Source: Solidesulfovibrio carbinolicus (lineage in GTDB: Bacteria > Desulfobacterota > Desulfovibrionia > Desulfovibrionales > Desulfovibrionaceae). Taken from it: a DNA stretch of 64,000 bases. Below, in pieces: positions 7,993 through 18,141 of this stretch. Position 1 is the first letter of the stretch. Every line of letters starts with the position of its first letter. A program made the position numbers and the translations under genes. Location: positions 930,001 to 994,000 of the forward strand of contig NZ_CP026538.1 in the NCBI RefSeq assembly GCF_004135975.1. The letters run 5' to 3'. The notes below the pieces were generated by a model. The model saw only the letters and a program-made list of their open reading frames with translations, was not told where the DNA came from and ran no database searches.

Positions 7993-9531
7993 TTACGCCG
8001 CCGAGGCCACGAGCTTTTTGACGCCTTCGAGGTGGGGCAGGAATTTCTCCTCAGGCGCGATGACGATGACGAGCAGCAGATCGTTGCCCTTGGGGACCAC
8101 GGCCATGGCCATGTTGTGGTAGTGGGGGATCGAGGTGATCTTGTACTCGTCCTTTTTGTCGCGGTCGTAATCGGGCTTTTCCTGGAGTTCCTTGCGCCGC
8201 TCCACCTTGATGTATTTGAAGACTCCGATATTGCGCTGGCCGTCCTTGGCGGCCACGGCCTCAACGCCCAGGGGTTCCACGACCACGGCGTTGCGCATGT
8301 GCCCGAGGATGGCCTCGGCCAGCTTGTCGGCCGAAAATTTGCCTGCCGCCCCTTGCAGCACGAAAATGCGCCCTTCGACGCCCTCGCCGGTCAGGGCCAG
8401 GGTCTTACCCATGCCCGACAGGGGGGACTGCGGTTCGGTCAGGGTGACCAGGGGGCCGGCCGTGCGCAGGATGTCAAAGGCCACCACGGAGTCGATAAAG
8501 CCCTGCTTGCCGCCGTTGCGTTTGCTGGCTTCCAGGAGCCGGCCCAGTTCCGGTTTCTCGGCCACGGCCACTTCCACGGCCCGGGGCGGCGCGCCCGTGG
8601 ACCAGGCCACCGGCATCTGGCACACGAAGCCGCCCACGGCCTGCTGGGCGCAGGCCACCTCGGGCGCGGCCGGGGCGGGCGCGTCCTCGACGGCGGCGCG
8701 TTTGCCGGCGCGTTCGGGCTTGGCCGGTTTGCCGCCCTTGGCCTTGGGCGAGGGCTCGGGCTCGGCGGCGGCGGCGAGCTTGTGCTGCTTGTCGATGTCG
8801 GCCACGGCTCTTTGCACCAGGCGCTGGGTCACGGTGCCCAGGGTCAGGCCGCCGGCCTGGGCCGCGTCCACGCCGAGAAACCCGGTCAGTTCGCGGTTGA
8901 TGGTGGCTTGTTCGGTGAACTGGCCTTCGTGGAGCTGCCGCCCGGACACGCCGTCGAGGATGCGGTAGCGCAGGGTGACGTTCCAGGCGCGTTGCTCCTT
9001 GGCGTTGTTGATGGAGCCGATGACGCCCTGGCCAAGCGAGGCGCTGCCCAGGAAACTGCCCATGAGCGCGCCGGCGAACATGGCCGAATTCTTGTCGGTG
9101 TAGCTGAAATTCAGCGTCTGGGCCGAGACGTCGGCGATGTCGAAGACCACGAACCACTGGGGCGGGGTGATCTTGTGCTTGCTGAAGCGTTTGGCCACGG
9201 AGCCGTCGCCGAGGTTGGCGGCAATGGAAATTTCCTGGTAAATATTGGAAAGCGAGTTTTTCTCCATGACTTTGAAGTTTGCCTTGCCCAGTTCCAGTTC
9301 GCCGTACTCCCGCAAATTGTCCGCCTTTATCTGGGATAGGAACTCGTAGGTCTTGGAGGTGAGCGTGCCGCCGACGACAATGACGCTCGGCCCTGCTTGG
9401 GCCGCATTTTCGTAAGTCGCATCCTGATACATGTTGGGAGCCGCCAGGTCGCGAGCTTGTTGCATGGATTTTCCGCAGCCAACAAGCAGAAACAGTGACA
9501 GCAATAGACAGATTTTTTTCAGCAAGTGCAT
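7993..9531 (-). CDS. Lipoprotein, possibly CsgG-like
   Basis: A 512-residue predicted lipoprotein: signal MHLLKKICLLLSLFL with lipobox LVGC, cysteine at about residue 20. The N-terminal half (SVIVVGGTLTSKTYEF, FKVMEKNSLSNIYQEI, TLRYRILDGVSGRQLHEG) recalls CsgG/FlgO-type outer-membrane lipoproteins that report or form secretion pores. This is only a resemblance. A Lys/Pro/Ala-rich linker (about 275-310) joins a second domain with a VCQMPVAW motif. The start at 9531 has GGGGAG upstream. It is the only gene between two intergenic stretches, so it appears monocistronic. Confidence 0.65.
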   Translation of the reverse strand: MHLLKKICLLLSLFLLVGCGKSMQQARDLAAPNMYQDATYENAAQAGPSVIVVGGTLTSKTYEFLSQIKADNLREYGELELGKANFKVMEKNSLSNIYQEISIAANLGDGSVAKRFSKHKITPPQWFVVFDIADVSAQTLNFSYTDKNSAMFAGALMGSFLGSASLGQGVIGSINNAKEQRAWNVTLRYRILDGVSGRQLHEGQFTEQATINRELTGFLGVDAAQAGGLTLGTVTQRLVQRAVADIDKQHKLAAAAEPEPSPKAKGGKPAKPERAGKRAAVEDAPAPAAPEVACAQQAVGGFVCQMPVAWSTGAPPRAVEVAVAEKPELGRLLEASKRNGGKQGFIDSVVAFDILRTAGPLVTLTEPQSPLSGMGKTLALTGEGVEGRIFVLQGAAGKFSADKLAEAILGHMRNAVVVEPLGVEAVAAKDGQRNIGVFKYIKVERRKELQEKPDYDRDKKDEYKITSIPHYHNMAMAVVPKGNDLLLVIVIAPEEKFLPHLEGVKKLVASAA

Positions 9532-9893
9532 GGCGTCTCCCCGAGTTTTCTGCGGTTTGAAAGCTTCTTCAGTTGTAGGTGAACACGGTCTGAAAATGAT
9601 CATCTGCATCGAAATGGTTCACCTGTATTTTCAAAACCAGGGAGTCCTGTCAACGGACGAACGCTGTAGGGTGCAGGAAAACCGAAACCCGCACCGAGGA
9701 GGCCAAGGAACTCTTGCGGCGGCCAATCGAAACCGATGATGCGTTGTCTGGGCAGGACAGACCTGTGCAAAACCGCGGCCGGGACGTTTGGCGACAAGGG
9801 CGTTTGAGGGGGCGGCCGGCGCTGTTTGACGCCGCTTGCGGCGGCGGGCATCATCGCCTTGGCCAGGCGGCCAGGCCGCCCCAAGGAGCCGTC
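9532..9893. other. Intergenic region with divergent starts
   Basis: 362 bases between the lipoprotein (minus) and rhamnosyltransferase (plus) genes. A perfect -35 box on the minus strand (TTGACA, 9653-9648) with AATACA 18 bases on (9629-9624) is a weak candidate promoter for the lipoprotein. AAGGAG just before 9894 serves the plus-strand gene. I see no convincing small gene here. Confidence 0.4.
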
Positions 9894-10616
9894 ATGCCCT
9901 TTGCCCATGCCATCATCACGCGCTTTAACGTGCACATCAACGCGATCGCCTACGATTTCCGCCTCGGCTCCACCTGGCTGGTCGAGCGTTTCGAGCTTTT
10001 CCGCCGTTTCTGCCTGCCCTCGGTGCGGGGGCAGACCTGCCAGGATTTTCTGTGGTTCGTGCTCTTTGACGAGGCCACGCCGCCGCCGTTTCGCCGGCTG
10101 ATCGCCGCTTTGGAAGGCTACGCCAACTTCCGGCCGGTCTACTGCGGCGCGTTCGAAACGGTCCTGCCCCGGGCGCGCCAGGCCGTGGCCGAGGCCTTCC
10201 CGGACGCGCCGTGGCTTTTGACCACGCGCCTGGACAACGACGACGCCCTGTCACGCCACTTCGTGGCCCGGCTGCACAAGGTCGTGACGGACCTGGAGGC
10301 CGGCGGCCGCCTGCCCCAGGGCGAACTCTACATCAACTTCCCCAACGGCCTGCAATACAAGGACGGCACGATCTACGACTTTTTTGACGCCACCAACGCC
10401 TTCGTGAGCCTGCTTGAACGCAACCGCCCGCCGCATACGGTTTTCTGGGTGGACCATCCGGCCATCTACGACAAGGCTCCGGTGGCCCAGATCGAGACCC
10501 GGCCCATGTTTATGCAAAACGTCCATGCGCGCAACGTCTACAATTACGTCCGAGGCAAGCCCCTGGGCGACGCGTCCATCTTGACGGATTTCGACCTGGA
10601 ACTGGAAACATCCTGA
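9894..10616 (+). CDS. Putative rhamnosyltransferase-family glycosyltransferase
   Basis: A 240-residue soluble protein matching the putative rhamnosyl transferase family (segments FLWFVLFDEATPPPFRR and TTRLDNDDALSRHFV). The TRLDNDD stretch probably supplies the metal/nucleotide-sugar binding aspartates. Donor and acceptor sugars cannot be inferred. The start follows AAGGAG with 6-base spacing and gives a natural N-terminus (MPFAHAIITRFN). The next gene starts 41 bases later, so co-transcription is possible, but no other polysaccharide genes are nearby. Confidence 0.7.
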   Translation: MPFAHAIITRFNVHINAIAYDFRLGSTWLVERFELFRRFCLPSVRGQTCQDFLWFVLFDEATPPPFRRLIAALEGYANFRPVYCGAFETVLPRARQAVAEAFPDAPWLLTTRLDNDDALSRHFVARLHKVVTDLEAGGRLPQGELYINFPNGLQYKDGTIYDFFDATNAFVSLLERNRPPHTVFWVDHPAIYDKAPVAQIETRPMFMQNVHARNVYNYVRGKPLGDASILTDFDLELETS

Positions 10617-10657
10617 AGACGCCCGCAGCGGCGGACACGGCAACCAGGAAGAGGATT

Positions 10658-11824
10658 ATGCCCAAACAAGACGAACGCCTTTCCCCCTCGCCCGCCGTTG
10701 CGGAGCGACCGCAGCCGGCGTTGCCGGCCGACCCGGCTGATGCGGACGGCGACGAGCACGGCCCGCTTCATGCGCGGTATTACCGCCCATTTTTGCTGCT
10801 GGTTTTTCTGGCGGCGGTGGCCACGGTGGGAGGGCTTTTATGGCCGTTTCGCCATGCCGTCATCCTGGCCGCCATCCTGGCGATTTTGCTTTCGCCGCTA
10901 CGGCGGCGCATGGAGGCCGCGCTCAAGGGTTCCCGCTATCTGACCGCGGCCCTGTTGACGGCGGCCACCCTGGTTTTCATCGTTTTGCCCGCGGCCGTCC
11001 TGGCGGCCGTCTTGACCAGCAAGGCCGGGGCGCTGCTGGTCGAGGGCGTGCAGTGGTGGAGCGAGGGGGGCGTGGCCAATCTCCTGGACCGGCTCCAGGC
11101 CGTGGCCCTGCCCGACTGGGTGCAGGGGCTGCTGGACATGATTCCCATTGATTCCCAGGGCCTCAAGGGCAGCCTGCTTGGCGCGGCCGGCGCGGCCGGG
11201 CGGCAACTGTTGGCCATGGGGCGCGGGTTGGCCGGCCAGATGGCCGGCTTTGCCGCCCAGACGGTGATGCTGGTGCTGTTTTTGTTTTATTTCCTGGCCC
11301 AGGCCGACCAGGTGGTGCGGGGCTTGCGGCTGTTGTCGCCGTTGCGGCGCAGCCAGGAGCAGGAGCTCACGGAACGGCTCAAGACCGTGACCCGTTCGAT
11401 TCTGGTCGGCGGCGCGGCCGCCGGGTTGTCCCAGGGACTGGCCACCATGCTCGGCTTGTGGCTGGTGGGCATCGATCCCTTGTTCTGGGGCTTCGTGGCC
11501 TTGCTGGCGTCGTTGATCCCGGTGGTGGGCACGACGCTTATTCATGTGCCGGCCATTGTCTATTTGTTGTCCCTTGGCGCGATGGGCAAGGCGATTTTTT
11601 TGACGCTGTGGTGGCTTGTGGTGGTGAGCACGGTGGACAACTTGGTGCGTCCGTTTTTCATCCGCGAGGGCGCGCAGTTGCCGCTGCTGCTGATTTTCGT
11701 GGCCATCGTCGGCGGCGTGTTGCTCTTTGGCCCCCTGGGGCTGATTTACGGTCCGGTGTCCATGAGTCTGTGTCTGGTGGTGTTCCAACTCTTCGTGGAG
11801 GCCCAGACGCGGCCGGGCTCGTGA
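10658..11824 (+). CDS. AI-2E family transporter (PerM/YdiK type)
   Basis: A 388-residue polytopic membrane protein with about eight hydrophobic helices: an N-terminal pair (FLLLVFLAAVATVGGLLWPF, HAVILAAILAILLSPL), a soluble middle part (about 120-200), and a C-terminal bundle with WLVGIDPLFWGFVALLASLIP and FGPLGLIYGPV, hallmark segments of the AI-2E permease family. Despite the name, characterised members move diverse substrates, including sodium/proton antiport. Substrate unknown here. The start is preceded by AGGAAGAGG. Confidence 0.85.
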   Translation: MPKQDERLSPSPAVAERPQPALPADPADADGDEHGPLHARYYRPFLLLVFLAAVATVGGLLWPFRHAVILAAILAILLSPLRRRMEAALKGSRYLTAALLTAATLVFIVLPAAVLAAVLTSKAGALLVEGVQWWSEGGVANLLDRLQAVALPDWVQGLLDMIPIDSQGLKGSLLGAAGAAGRQLLAMGRGLAGQMAGFAAQTVMLVLFLFYFLAQADQVVRGLRLLSPLRRSQEQELTERLKTVTRSILVGGAAAGLSQGLATMLGLWLVGIDPLFWGFVALLASLIPVVGTTLIHVPAIVYLLSLGAMGKAIFLTLWWLVVVSTVDNLVRPFFIREGAQLPLLLIFVAIVGGVLLFGPLGLIYGPVSMSLCLVVFQLFVEAQTRPGS

Positions 11825-11867
11825 CGCAGGGGTAGCCGCCGTCCACGACGGCCGGAGGGTCAAGGCG

Positions 11868-12017
11868 ATGCCTTCTGTGAAGACGAAATTGCAGGTGACC
11901 ACGGACAGCTGGTTTCTGCCGTTGGTGCAAGGCCAGGTGCGGGCGTTGGCGGAGATCGGCAGCGCTGTTGTCCGCGGCGCGGCTGGCGATGTCGCGCGGG
12001 CAGGCGTCGTTTATTGA
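11868..12017 (+). pseudogene. Possible remnant of a small regulatory gene
   Basis: A 49-codon reading frame beginning MPSVKTKLQVTTDSWFL with a good ribosome-binding site (GGAGGG, 8-base spacing). The sequence resembles the first strand and helix of RsbW-type anti-sigma ATP-binding proteins but stops before any ATP-binding motif. It may be a decayed gene end left after a deletion, or a short real peptide. Resemblance is from memory only. Confidence 0.25.
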
Positions 12018-12127
12018 AAAAATGCAACAGTTATTGAGTCTAATATTTTTCGGGCATGACAAACCAATACGGCGGTACATTATTTGTAGAACGGCTTGCC
12101 TTGGGCCGTTCTCGTGGTGGCCTGCGC

Positions 12128-12155
12128 TTGCATGTCGCTGGCTTCAAAGTATATT
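12128..12155 (+). promoter_or_regulatory. Candidate promoter for the CheB-CheR fusion
   Basis: TTGCAT (12128-12133), a 16-base spacer, TATATT (12150-12155). The -10 is good, the -35 weak. It implies a leader of about 95 bases before 12256. Confidence 0.3.
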
Positions 12156-12255
12156 GGAGACAGTGGCCGAGCCGTGACAGGCGGCCGGCAGGCCAGGGCC
12201 GCGTACGCGGCGTTGTGGCCGGCCGTTTTGCAACGCGATGTACGCTGGGGAGTTT

Positions 12256-15200
12256 ATGGATACCGCTGACAGAGAACCAAAGTATTACGTAGGGATAGGC
12301 GCATCTGCCGGCGGGCTCGAAGCCCTGGACGCGTTTTTTTCCCAAATGGCGGTGGACAGCGATATGGCGTTTATCGTCATCCAGCATCTTTCACCGGATT
12401 ATAAAAGCCTCATGGTGGAGTTGCTGTCCAAGCGCACGGCCATGAACGTGCGCCGCGCCGAGGAAGGCATGGCCGTTACGGCCAACACCGTCTACCTCAT
12501 TCCGCCCAGGAAGCAGCTCACCATCTTCCACGGCAAACTCCTTTTAAGCGACATCGACCACGCCAAGGGCATCAATTTGCCCATCGACATCTTCTTCCGT
12601 TCCCTGGCCGAGGACCAGGGGGACAAGGCCATCGGCATCATCCTCTCGGGCACTGGCAGCGACGGGGTTCGCGGCATCCGGGCCATCAAGGAGGCCGGCG
12701 GCATGATCATGGTGCAAAGCGAGGATTCGGCCAAGTTCGACGGCATGCCCCGCGCCGCCATCGCCACGGGGCTGGCCGACATGATCCTTGCCGCCGACGC
12801 CATGCCCGGCAAGCTCATCTCCTTCGCCAAACACCCCTTCACCTCCGCCCCCGGCCATCCCCAGGCCCTGCTGTCCGACGAGGACGGCCTGACCCGCATC
12901 TTCGCCTTGCTGCGCGAGCAGACCAAGGTGGACTTCACCTACTACAAGCCCAGCACCGTGCTGCGGCGCATCGAACGGCGCATCACCGTCTGCCAGACCG
13001 CCAACCTGCGCGAATATGTCCGCCTGCTGGAGTCGAGCCCGGGCGAGGTCACGACCCTGTACCGGGAACTGCTCATCGGCGTGACCAGCTTCTTTCGCGA
13101 CCGCGACGTCTTCACGGAGCTCGGCAACGTCTATCTGCCCGCCCTGCTCAAGGCCAGCGAACAGCGCGAGGTCCGTTTCTGGGTGGCGGGCTGTTCCACC
13201 GGGGAAGAGGCCTACACCCTGGGCATCCTGGCTCTGGAGTGCATCGAGCGCCTGGACCGGCCGCTTTCGGTGAAAATCTTCGCCACCGACATCGACCGGG
13301 ACGCCATCCTCCATGCGGGCAACGGCCTTTACGCCGAATCCATCGCCGCCGACCTGCCGCCGGGCATGTTGGCCAAGCATTTTGTGCGCCGCGACGACCA
13401 CTATCAGGTGAATCGCCATCTCCGGGAGATGGTGGTGTTTGCCCAGCACAACCTGACCAAGGACCCGCCCTTCACCAACATCGATATGCTGAGCTGCCGC
13501 AACATGCTCATCTACCTGCAGCCGGTGCTGCAGCAAAAGGTCTTGGAGTTCATGAATTTCTCCCTCAATCCCCAGGGCCTGCTGCTGCTTGGCACCAGCG
13601 AGACGCCGGGGGAAATGGGGGAGTACTTCGAACCCCTGCATCACCGGTTCAAGATTTTCCGCTCGCGCGGCAAACGTCGTCACCCCGTTGAAAAACCGCT
13701 GTTCCAAGGCACGGGGGACCGACTTTCGCGTCAGTACGCCTCGCGGTTTTTCCGCAACGAGTACGCCCTGGGCCAGCGCGAGGAGGAACGCATCCAGGAC
13801 AGGCTCCTCCAATCCCTGGCCGGGGATTACGTGCCCCTGGTGGCCGTGGTCAACGAACACCACGAGCTGTTGCATCTGGTGGGCGAATCCGAGGGGCTCC
13901 TGCGCCTGCCGTCGGGCAAGCAGAGCAACGACATCACCCGCATGGCGGTCAAAGAGCTGGCCATCCCCCTGGCCACGGGCCTGCAGAAGGTCTTCCATTC
14001 GGGCCAGGAAATCAGCTACGCCAACATCCGCCTTCCTGCCCGCGACGGGGTCAGGACCATCGTCATGCGCATCCGGCCCCTGGCCGAGAAAAAAGGGCAG
14101 TTGCCGCTGGCCGCGGTCATCCTCCAGGAGTCCGCGCCCAGCAAGTCGGAAGCCCAGCCCGGCGCGGCCCAGGTACTCGACATCAGCCGCGAAGCCGAAC
14201 AGCGTATTCTCGATCTGGAACAGGACCTCCAATTCACCAAGGAAAACCTGCAGGCCACCATCGAGGAGCTGGAAACCTCCAACGAGGAACTCCAGGCCAC
14301 CAATGAGGAGCTCCTGGCCAGCAACGAGGAGCTGCAAAGCACCAACGAGGAGCTCCAGTCGGTCAACGAGGAACTGCACACGGTCAACGCGGAGTACCAA
14401 AACAAGATATTGGAACTCACCGAGATGACCAACGACCTGGACAACCTCATCTCCGCCACCCAGATCGCCACGGTGTTTCTGGACGAGAATCTGGAAATTC
14501 GGAAATTCACCCCGGCTGCAGCCAACATCTTCCGCATCCTGCAAAGCGACGTCGGGCGCCCCATCTCCCATCTGACCCACCGGCTGCACGGGGTGGACGT
14601 CATGGAGGCGCTGCACCAGGTGGAGCGTCAAGGGCAACCCGTGTCCCAGGAAGCCTGCACCCTTGAAGGCGAATGCTACCTCATGCGCGTGCTGCCTTAC
14701 GCCATCGGGTCCTCGACCTCGTCCGGGATGCTCATCACCTTCATGGACACCGGACCGCTCAAGCAAAGCCGGGACGCCCTGGCCATGCATCAGGAACTCC
14801 TGATCAAGACCCAGGAAATGGCCCGCGTCGGCAGTTGGCAGCTGGACCTTGGGACCAGACGCCTGGATTGGTCGGCCGAAGTCCACCGCATTTTCGGCAC
14901 CGATCCGGAGACGTTCTCTCCTACCTACGAGACCTTCATGGAACTGGTGCACCCCGAGGACCGGGAAACCGTCGATAAGACCTACCAGCGCGCCCTGCGG
15001 GACGGCGTCCCCTACGAGGTCGTCCACCGCATCGTGCGGCCGGGAGGCGAGGTGCGCATCGTCCAGGAGAAATCCGTGGAGACGCGCAACGAAGCCGGAC
15101 AAGCCACGATCTCCATGGGCATGGTGCTCGACGTCACCGACCTCGTCACCGTCCGCGACGCCCTGCGCCTGTCTCAGACCTATCTGCGCAGCGTCATCGA

Positions 15201-15666
15201 CGCCCTGCCGGCCCACCTGGTCATTTTGGACCAGGACGGCGTGATCGAATACGTCAACGCGGCCTGGCGGACCTTTGGCCGCGACAACGGCCTGCGCCTG
15301 CCGGCCGACGCTGTGGGAGCCAATTATCTGCGTATCTGCGAGGCGGCCACCCCCCCGTGCCACGAGGAAGCGCTGCGTACGGCCCAGGCCGTGCGGGCGG
15401 CCCTGGACGGCCGCGACGAGCCTGCGGCGATCGAGTACCCCTGCCATGAGGAAGGCCGGCAACGCTGGTTTCTGGTCCGCATCCAGCCCTTTGACACGCC
15501 CAAGGGCCGAAGGGTGCTGTTGGTGCACGAAAACATCACCGTGCTGAAAGCCGCCGAGGAACGCCTGGGCAGGGGGGGCGCGCTCCCAGGCGACGCGGCG
15601 GCCGCCGTCGAAACGCCCCAAGCATCAGCCCCGGCCAAGCCGGACAGCCAGGACAAACAGCCCTGA
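12256..15666 (+). CDS. CheB-CheR-coiled coil-PAS fusion protein
   Basis: A 1136-residue cytoplasmic signalling protein. Residues 1-195 form a CheB methylesterase domain with the catalytic triad visible as Ser17 (GASAGG), His44 (IQHLSP) and Asp136 (GTGSDG), but no receiver domain. Residues about 215-470 form a CheR methyltransferase (TSFFRD, GCSTGEEAY for AdoMet, FATDID, NMLIYL). A heptad-rich coiled coil (about 645-715, repeated NEEL) leads into three PAS-like domains (about 725-830, 850-965, 980-1105). There is no histidine-kinase domain; the signal may pass to the adjacent hybrid kinase 70 bases downstream, which has a similar PAS domain. No receptors or che genes are nearby. ATG at 12256 chosen over 12238 because of GGGGAG upstream. 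Confidence 0.85.
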   Translation: MDTADREPKYYVGIGASAGGLEALDAFFSQMAVDSDMAFIVIQHLSPDYKSLMVELLSKRTAMNVRRAEEGMAVTANTVYLIPPRKQLTIFHGKLLLSDIDHAKGINLPIDIFFRSLAEDQGDKAIGIILSGTGSDGVRGIRAIKEAGGMIMVQSEDSAKFDGMPRAAIATGLADMILAADAMPGKLISFAKHPFTSAPGHPQALLSDEDGLTRIFALLREQTKVDFTYYKPSTVLRRIERRITVCQTANLREYVRLLESSPGEVTTLYRELLIGVTSFFRDRDVFTELGNVYLPALLKASEQREVRFWVAGCSTGEEAYTLGILALECIERLDRPLSVKIFATDIDRDAILHAGNGLYAESIAADLPPGMLAKHFVRRDDHYQVNRHLREMVVFAQHNLTKDPPFTNIDMLSCRNMLIYLQPVLQQKVLEFMNFSLNPQGLLLLGTSETPGEMGEYFEPLHHRFKIFRSRGKRRHPVEKPLFQGTGDRLSRQYASRFFRNEYALGQREEERIQDRLLQSLAGDYVPLVAVVNEHHELLHLVGESEGLLRLPSGKQSNDITRMAVKELAIPLATGLQKVFHSGQEISYANIRLPARDGVRTIVMRIRPLAEKKGQLPLAAVILQESAPSKSEAQPGAAQVLDISREAEQRILDLEQDLQFTKENLQATIEELETSNEELQATNEELLASNEELQSTNEELQSVNEELHTVNAEYQNKILELTEMTNDLDNLISATQIATVFLDENLEIRKFTPAAANIFRILQSDVGRPISHLTHRLHGVDVMEALHQVERQGQPVSQEACTLEGECYLMRVLPYAIGSSTSSGMLITFMDTGPLKQSRDALAMHQELLIKTQEMARVGSWQLDLGTRRLDWSAEVHRIFGTDPETFSPTYETFMELVHPEDRETVDKTYQRALRDGVPYEVVHRIVRPGGEVRIVQEKSVETRNEAGQATISMGMVLDVTDLVTVRDALRLSQTYLRSVIDALPAHLVILDQDGVIEYVNAAWRTFGRDNGLRLPADAVGANYLRICEAATPPCHEEALRTAQAVRAALDGRDEPAAIEYPCHEEGRQRWFLVRIQPFDTPKGRRVLLVHENITVLKAAEERLGRGGALPGDAAAAVETPQASAPAKPDSQDKQP

Positions 15667-15736
15667 AACGGCTCGCGCGACGGCCCAACGCCCAAACCGC
15701 CCGGAAACCGCCTATACCGCACAGGGGTAACGTCAG

Positions 15737-17902
15737 ATGACTTCCGACAAACTTCCCGCCGCCCAGGGACTCCGGGAACGCGCCGAACAGTTGCTGCAAA
15801 AGCACGGCATCGCCGGCCAGACGCTTTCCCCGGAAGAGAACCAGGCCGTCATCCATGAACTCCAGGTCCACCAGATCGAACTGGAGCTTCAAAACGAGGA
15901 ACTCCAGCGTTCCCAGCTGGAACTGGCCCTGGCCCTGGAGCGTTTCTCCATCCTCTTCCACAAGGCCCCGGTCGGCTACGTGGTCCTGGACAAGGACGCG
16001 ATGATCCAGGAAGTCAACCACACGTTTCTGGACATGATCGGCTGGAAGGGCCGCAAACCCGTGGGACGGCCGTTTTTCGAGTGCCTCGCCCCGCAGGCGT
16101 TGCCCGTTTTCGTGGCCCGCTACCGGGCGCTTTTCAAAAGCCCCGAGGGCAAGAAGGTGGAGACGGTCCTGCATGTCCACGGGGGCATCGACAAACCCGT
16201 GCTGCTGGAGGCCTGCGTCCATGAACAGCCGGCCGGTCGGGAAAAACCGGAGCCGGTGCCCCAGCTTTTTCTCGCCGTCAGCGATATCTCGGCCCGCCGC
16301 AAGGCTGAGGAAGCCCTGATGGAATCCGAGCGCTTCGCCCGGGGCACCCTCGACGGACTTTCCGCCCACATCGCCATCGTGGACGAGGCCGGGGACATCC
16401 TGGCCGTCAACTCCGCCTGGCGCGCCTTTGCCGACCACGCCTCCTGCACGCCGGGCGCGGTGAGCGAGGGCGCCAACTATTTCCTCGCCTGCCAAGGGGC
16501 GACCGGCGACGAGGCCGACACGGCCGGGCGGATCGCCCAGGCCATCCGTGAGGTCCTGGCCGGCCGGTTGCCGTTTTTCAGCCTGGAGTATCCCTGCCAC
16601 TCGCCCACCGAGAAGCGGTGGTTCCAGGTGCGCGTCACGCGTTTTCCCGGGCAGGGGCCGGCCCGGGCCGTGGTGGCCCACGAGAACGTCACCGAACGGG
16701 TCAAGGCCACGGCCGCCCTGGCCAGCGCCAAGGAGGCGGCGGAGGCCGCCGCCAGGGCCAAGAGCGAATTCTTGGCCAACATGAGCCACGAAATCCGCAC
16801 GCCCCTCAACGGCGTCATGGGCATGCTCCAACTCCTGAAGCTGACGGGCTGCGAAAAAGAACGCAACGACTTCATCAAGCTCGCTTACGACAGCTCCGAA
16901 CGCCTCTTGCAGCTCCTCAACAATATTCTGGATATTTCCCGCATTGAAGCCGGGCGCACGGTCATGGTCCAGGAGCCGTTTTCGCCCGTCGAATTGCTGC
17001 AGGAGCCGGTGTTGCTTTTCCAAGGGATGGCCAAGGCCAAGAACGTGACGATGCACTTTTCCGCAGACGACGGCGTGCCCGAGCTGGTGACGGGCGACGC
17101 CCCGAAAATCCGCCAAGTGCTGTTCAATCTCGTCGGCAACGCCGTGAAGTTCACCCAAGACGGCGAGGTCCGGCTAACCCTCACCTACGCCCGCTCGCCG
17201 GTCTTCCCCGACAGGGCGACGCTGGCGGCGACCATAACCGACACGGGCAAGGGCATCTCGGCGGAGCTTATGCCCGAGATATTCCAACCGTTCACCCAGG
17301 GCGACAGCTCGTACAAGAAGCAATATGCCGGGACCGGGCTGGGGCTTTCCATCGTCAACCGGCTGGTCTGCCTCATGGGCGGGGCCATATGCCTGGAATC
17401 GGCCGAGGGCGAGGGCACGACTGTCTATCTCAGCGTGCCGGTGACCCGCCCGGTTTCCAAGGAAACCAGCCCTCCCCTCGCCACAGCCGAGGGCGCCCCG
17501 CCCCGGCGGTATCGCATCCTGCTGGCGGAGGACGACGCCATCAACCGCATGGTCGCCGTCGGCATGTTGAACAAGCTTGGACATCAGGTCACGGTGGCGC
17601 AAAATGGCCGCGAGGCGCTGCTCCTGCTTGACGCCCAGCCCTTCGACATCGTGCTGCTCGATGTGCAGATGCCGGTCATGAACGGGGTGGAAGTGGCCAA
17701 GGCCGTCCGGGAAGGCTGGGGCGGCCGGCCGGATATGCCCATTGTGGCGACCACGGCCTATTCCATGAACAGCCAATGCGATGATTTCCTGGCCGCCGGC
17801 ATGAACGAATGCCTGGTCAAGCCCCTGGAATACGACACCCTCAAGCAGGCCATCGGCCGGGTCATGGAGGCTTGGGAAAAGGGCCAAAACAGGATTGCCT
17901 AG
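15737..17902 (+). CDS. PAS hybrid sensor histidine kinase with receiver domain
   Basis: 721 residues, no membrane helix. A short N-terminal helical segment ([17 protein letters not shown]) precedes two PAS domains (about 70-195 and 200-330), a HisKA dimerisation helix with phospho-acceptor His351 ([11 protein letters not shown]), an HATPase domain (about 455-580; [21 protein letters not shown]) and a C-terminal receiver with Asp642 (LLDVQMP) and KPLEY. All catalytic residues are present. The second PAS domain and the last PAS domain of the upstream CheB-CheR protein share an EYPCH..WF motif, suggesting common ligand or ancestry. An output protein taking the phosphate is not in the window unless the CheY-like protein at 63.4 kb serves. 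Confidence 0.9.
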   Translation: MTSDKLPAAQGLRERAEQLLQKHGIAGQTLSPEENQAVIHELQVHQIELELQNEELQRSQLELALALERFSILFHKAPVGYVVLDKDAMIQEVNHTFLDMIGWKGRKPVGRPFFECLAPQALPVFVARYRALFKSPEGKKVETVLHVHGGIDKPVLLEACVHEQPAGREKPEPVPQLFLAVSDISARRKAEEALMESERFARGTLDGLSAHIAIVDEAGDILAVNSAWRAFADHASCTPGAVSEGANYFLACQGATGDEADTAGRIAQAIREVLAGRLPFFSLEYPCHSPTEKRWFQVRVTRFPGQGPARAVVAHENVTERVKATAALASAKEAAEAAARAKSEFLANMSHEIRTPLNGVMGMLQLLKLTGCEKERNDFIKLAYDSSERLLQLLNNILDISRIEAGRTVMVQEPFSPVELLQEPVLLFQGMAKAKNVTMHFSADDGVPELVTGDAPKIRQVLFNLVGNAVKFTQDGEVRLTLTYARSPVFPDRATLAATITDTGKGISAELMPEIFQPFTQGDSSYKKQYAGTGLGLSIVNRLVCLMGGAICLESAEGEGTTVYLSVPVTRPVSKETSPPLATAEGAPPRRYRILLAEDDAINRMVAVGMLNKLGHQVTVAQNGREALLLLDAQPFDIVLLDVQMPVMNGVEVAKAVREGWGGRPDMPIVATTAYSMNSQCDDFLAAGMNECLVKPLEYDTLKQAIGRVMEAWEKGQNRIA

Positions 17903-18004
17903 AGAGCTGGAAGGGCAGGCCGGAGGGCAGGCGCTCCCGGGGACGCCTTGGCCCAGGGGGAAACATGGCCGTCCATTGTGTTTTCTCGTGAATCCGCCGA
18001 TGGC

Positions 18005-18041
18005 AAACGGCCCGGCCCTCCTGATGAGGGCCGGGCCGTTT
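18005..18041. terminator. Bidirectional hairpin terminator
   Basis: AAACGGCCCGGCCCTC (18005-18020) pairs with GAGGGCCGGGCCGTTT (18026-18041) around CTGAT. It sits between convergent genes ending at 17902 and 18142; the A/T ends give short U-tracts in both directions. Confidence 0.65.
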
Positions 18042-18141
18042 GGCGTCTGGCAAGACGCAGGGGCGGGTTTCGTCCAGGGCGGCCCGCCGGCTTGTCCGGG
18101 ACAAGAGGAGGGTGGCTTGAGCCGGGGACGGCTCCGGAAGG

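Larger units (their letters stand above)
11825..12255. other. Intergenic region before the CheB-CheR fusion
   Basis: 431 bases. The first part holds the short frame at 11868-12017. The middle (12005-12105) is AT-rich compared with its surroundings. A candidate promoter lies at 12128-12155. No terminator with a T-tract is visible behind the gene ending at 11824. Confidence 0.4.

Noticed and set aside
12544-15621. A 1025-codon open frame antisense to the CheB-CheR gene
   Set aside because: Its translation lacks domains and is rich in Gly, Val, His and Gln, as expected from the complement of a GC-rich gene; the plus-strand frame has clear catalytic motifs.
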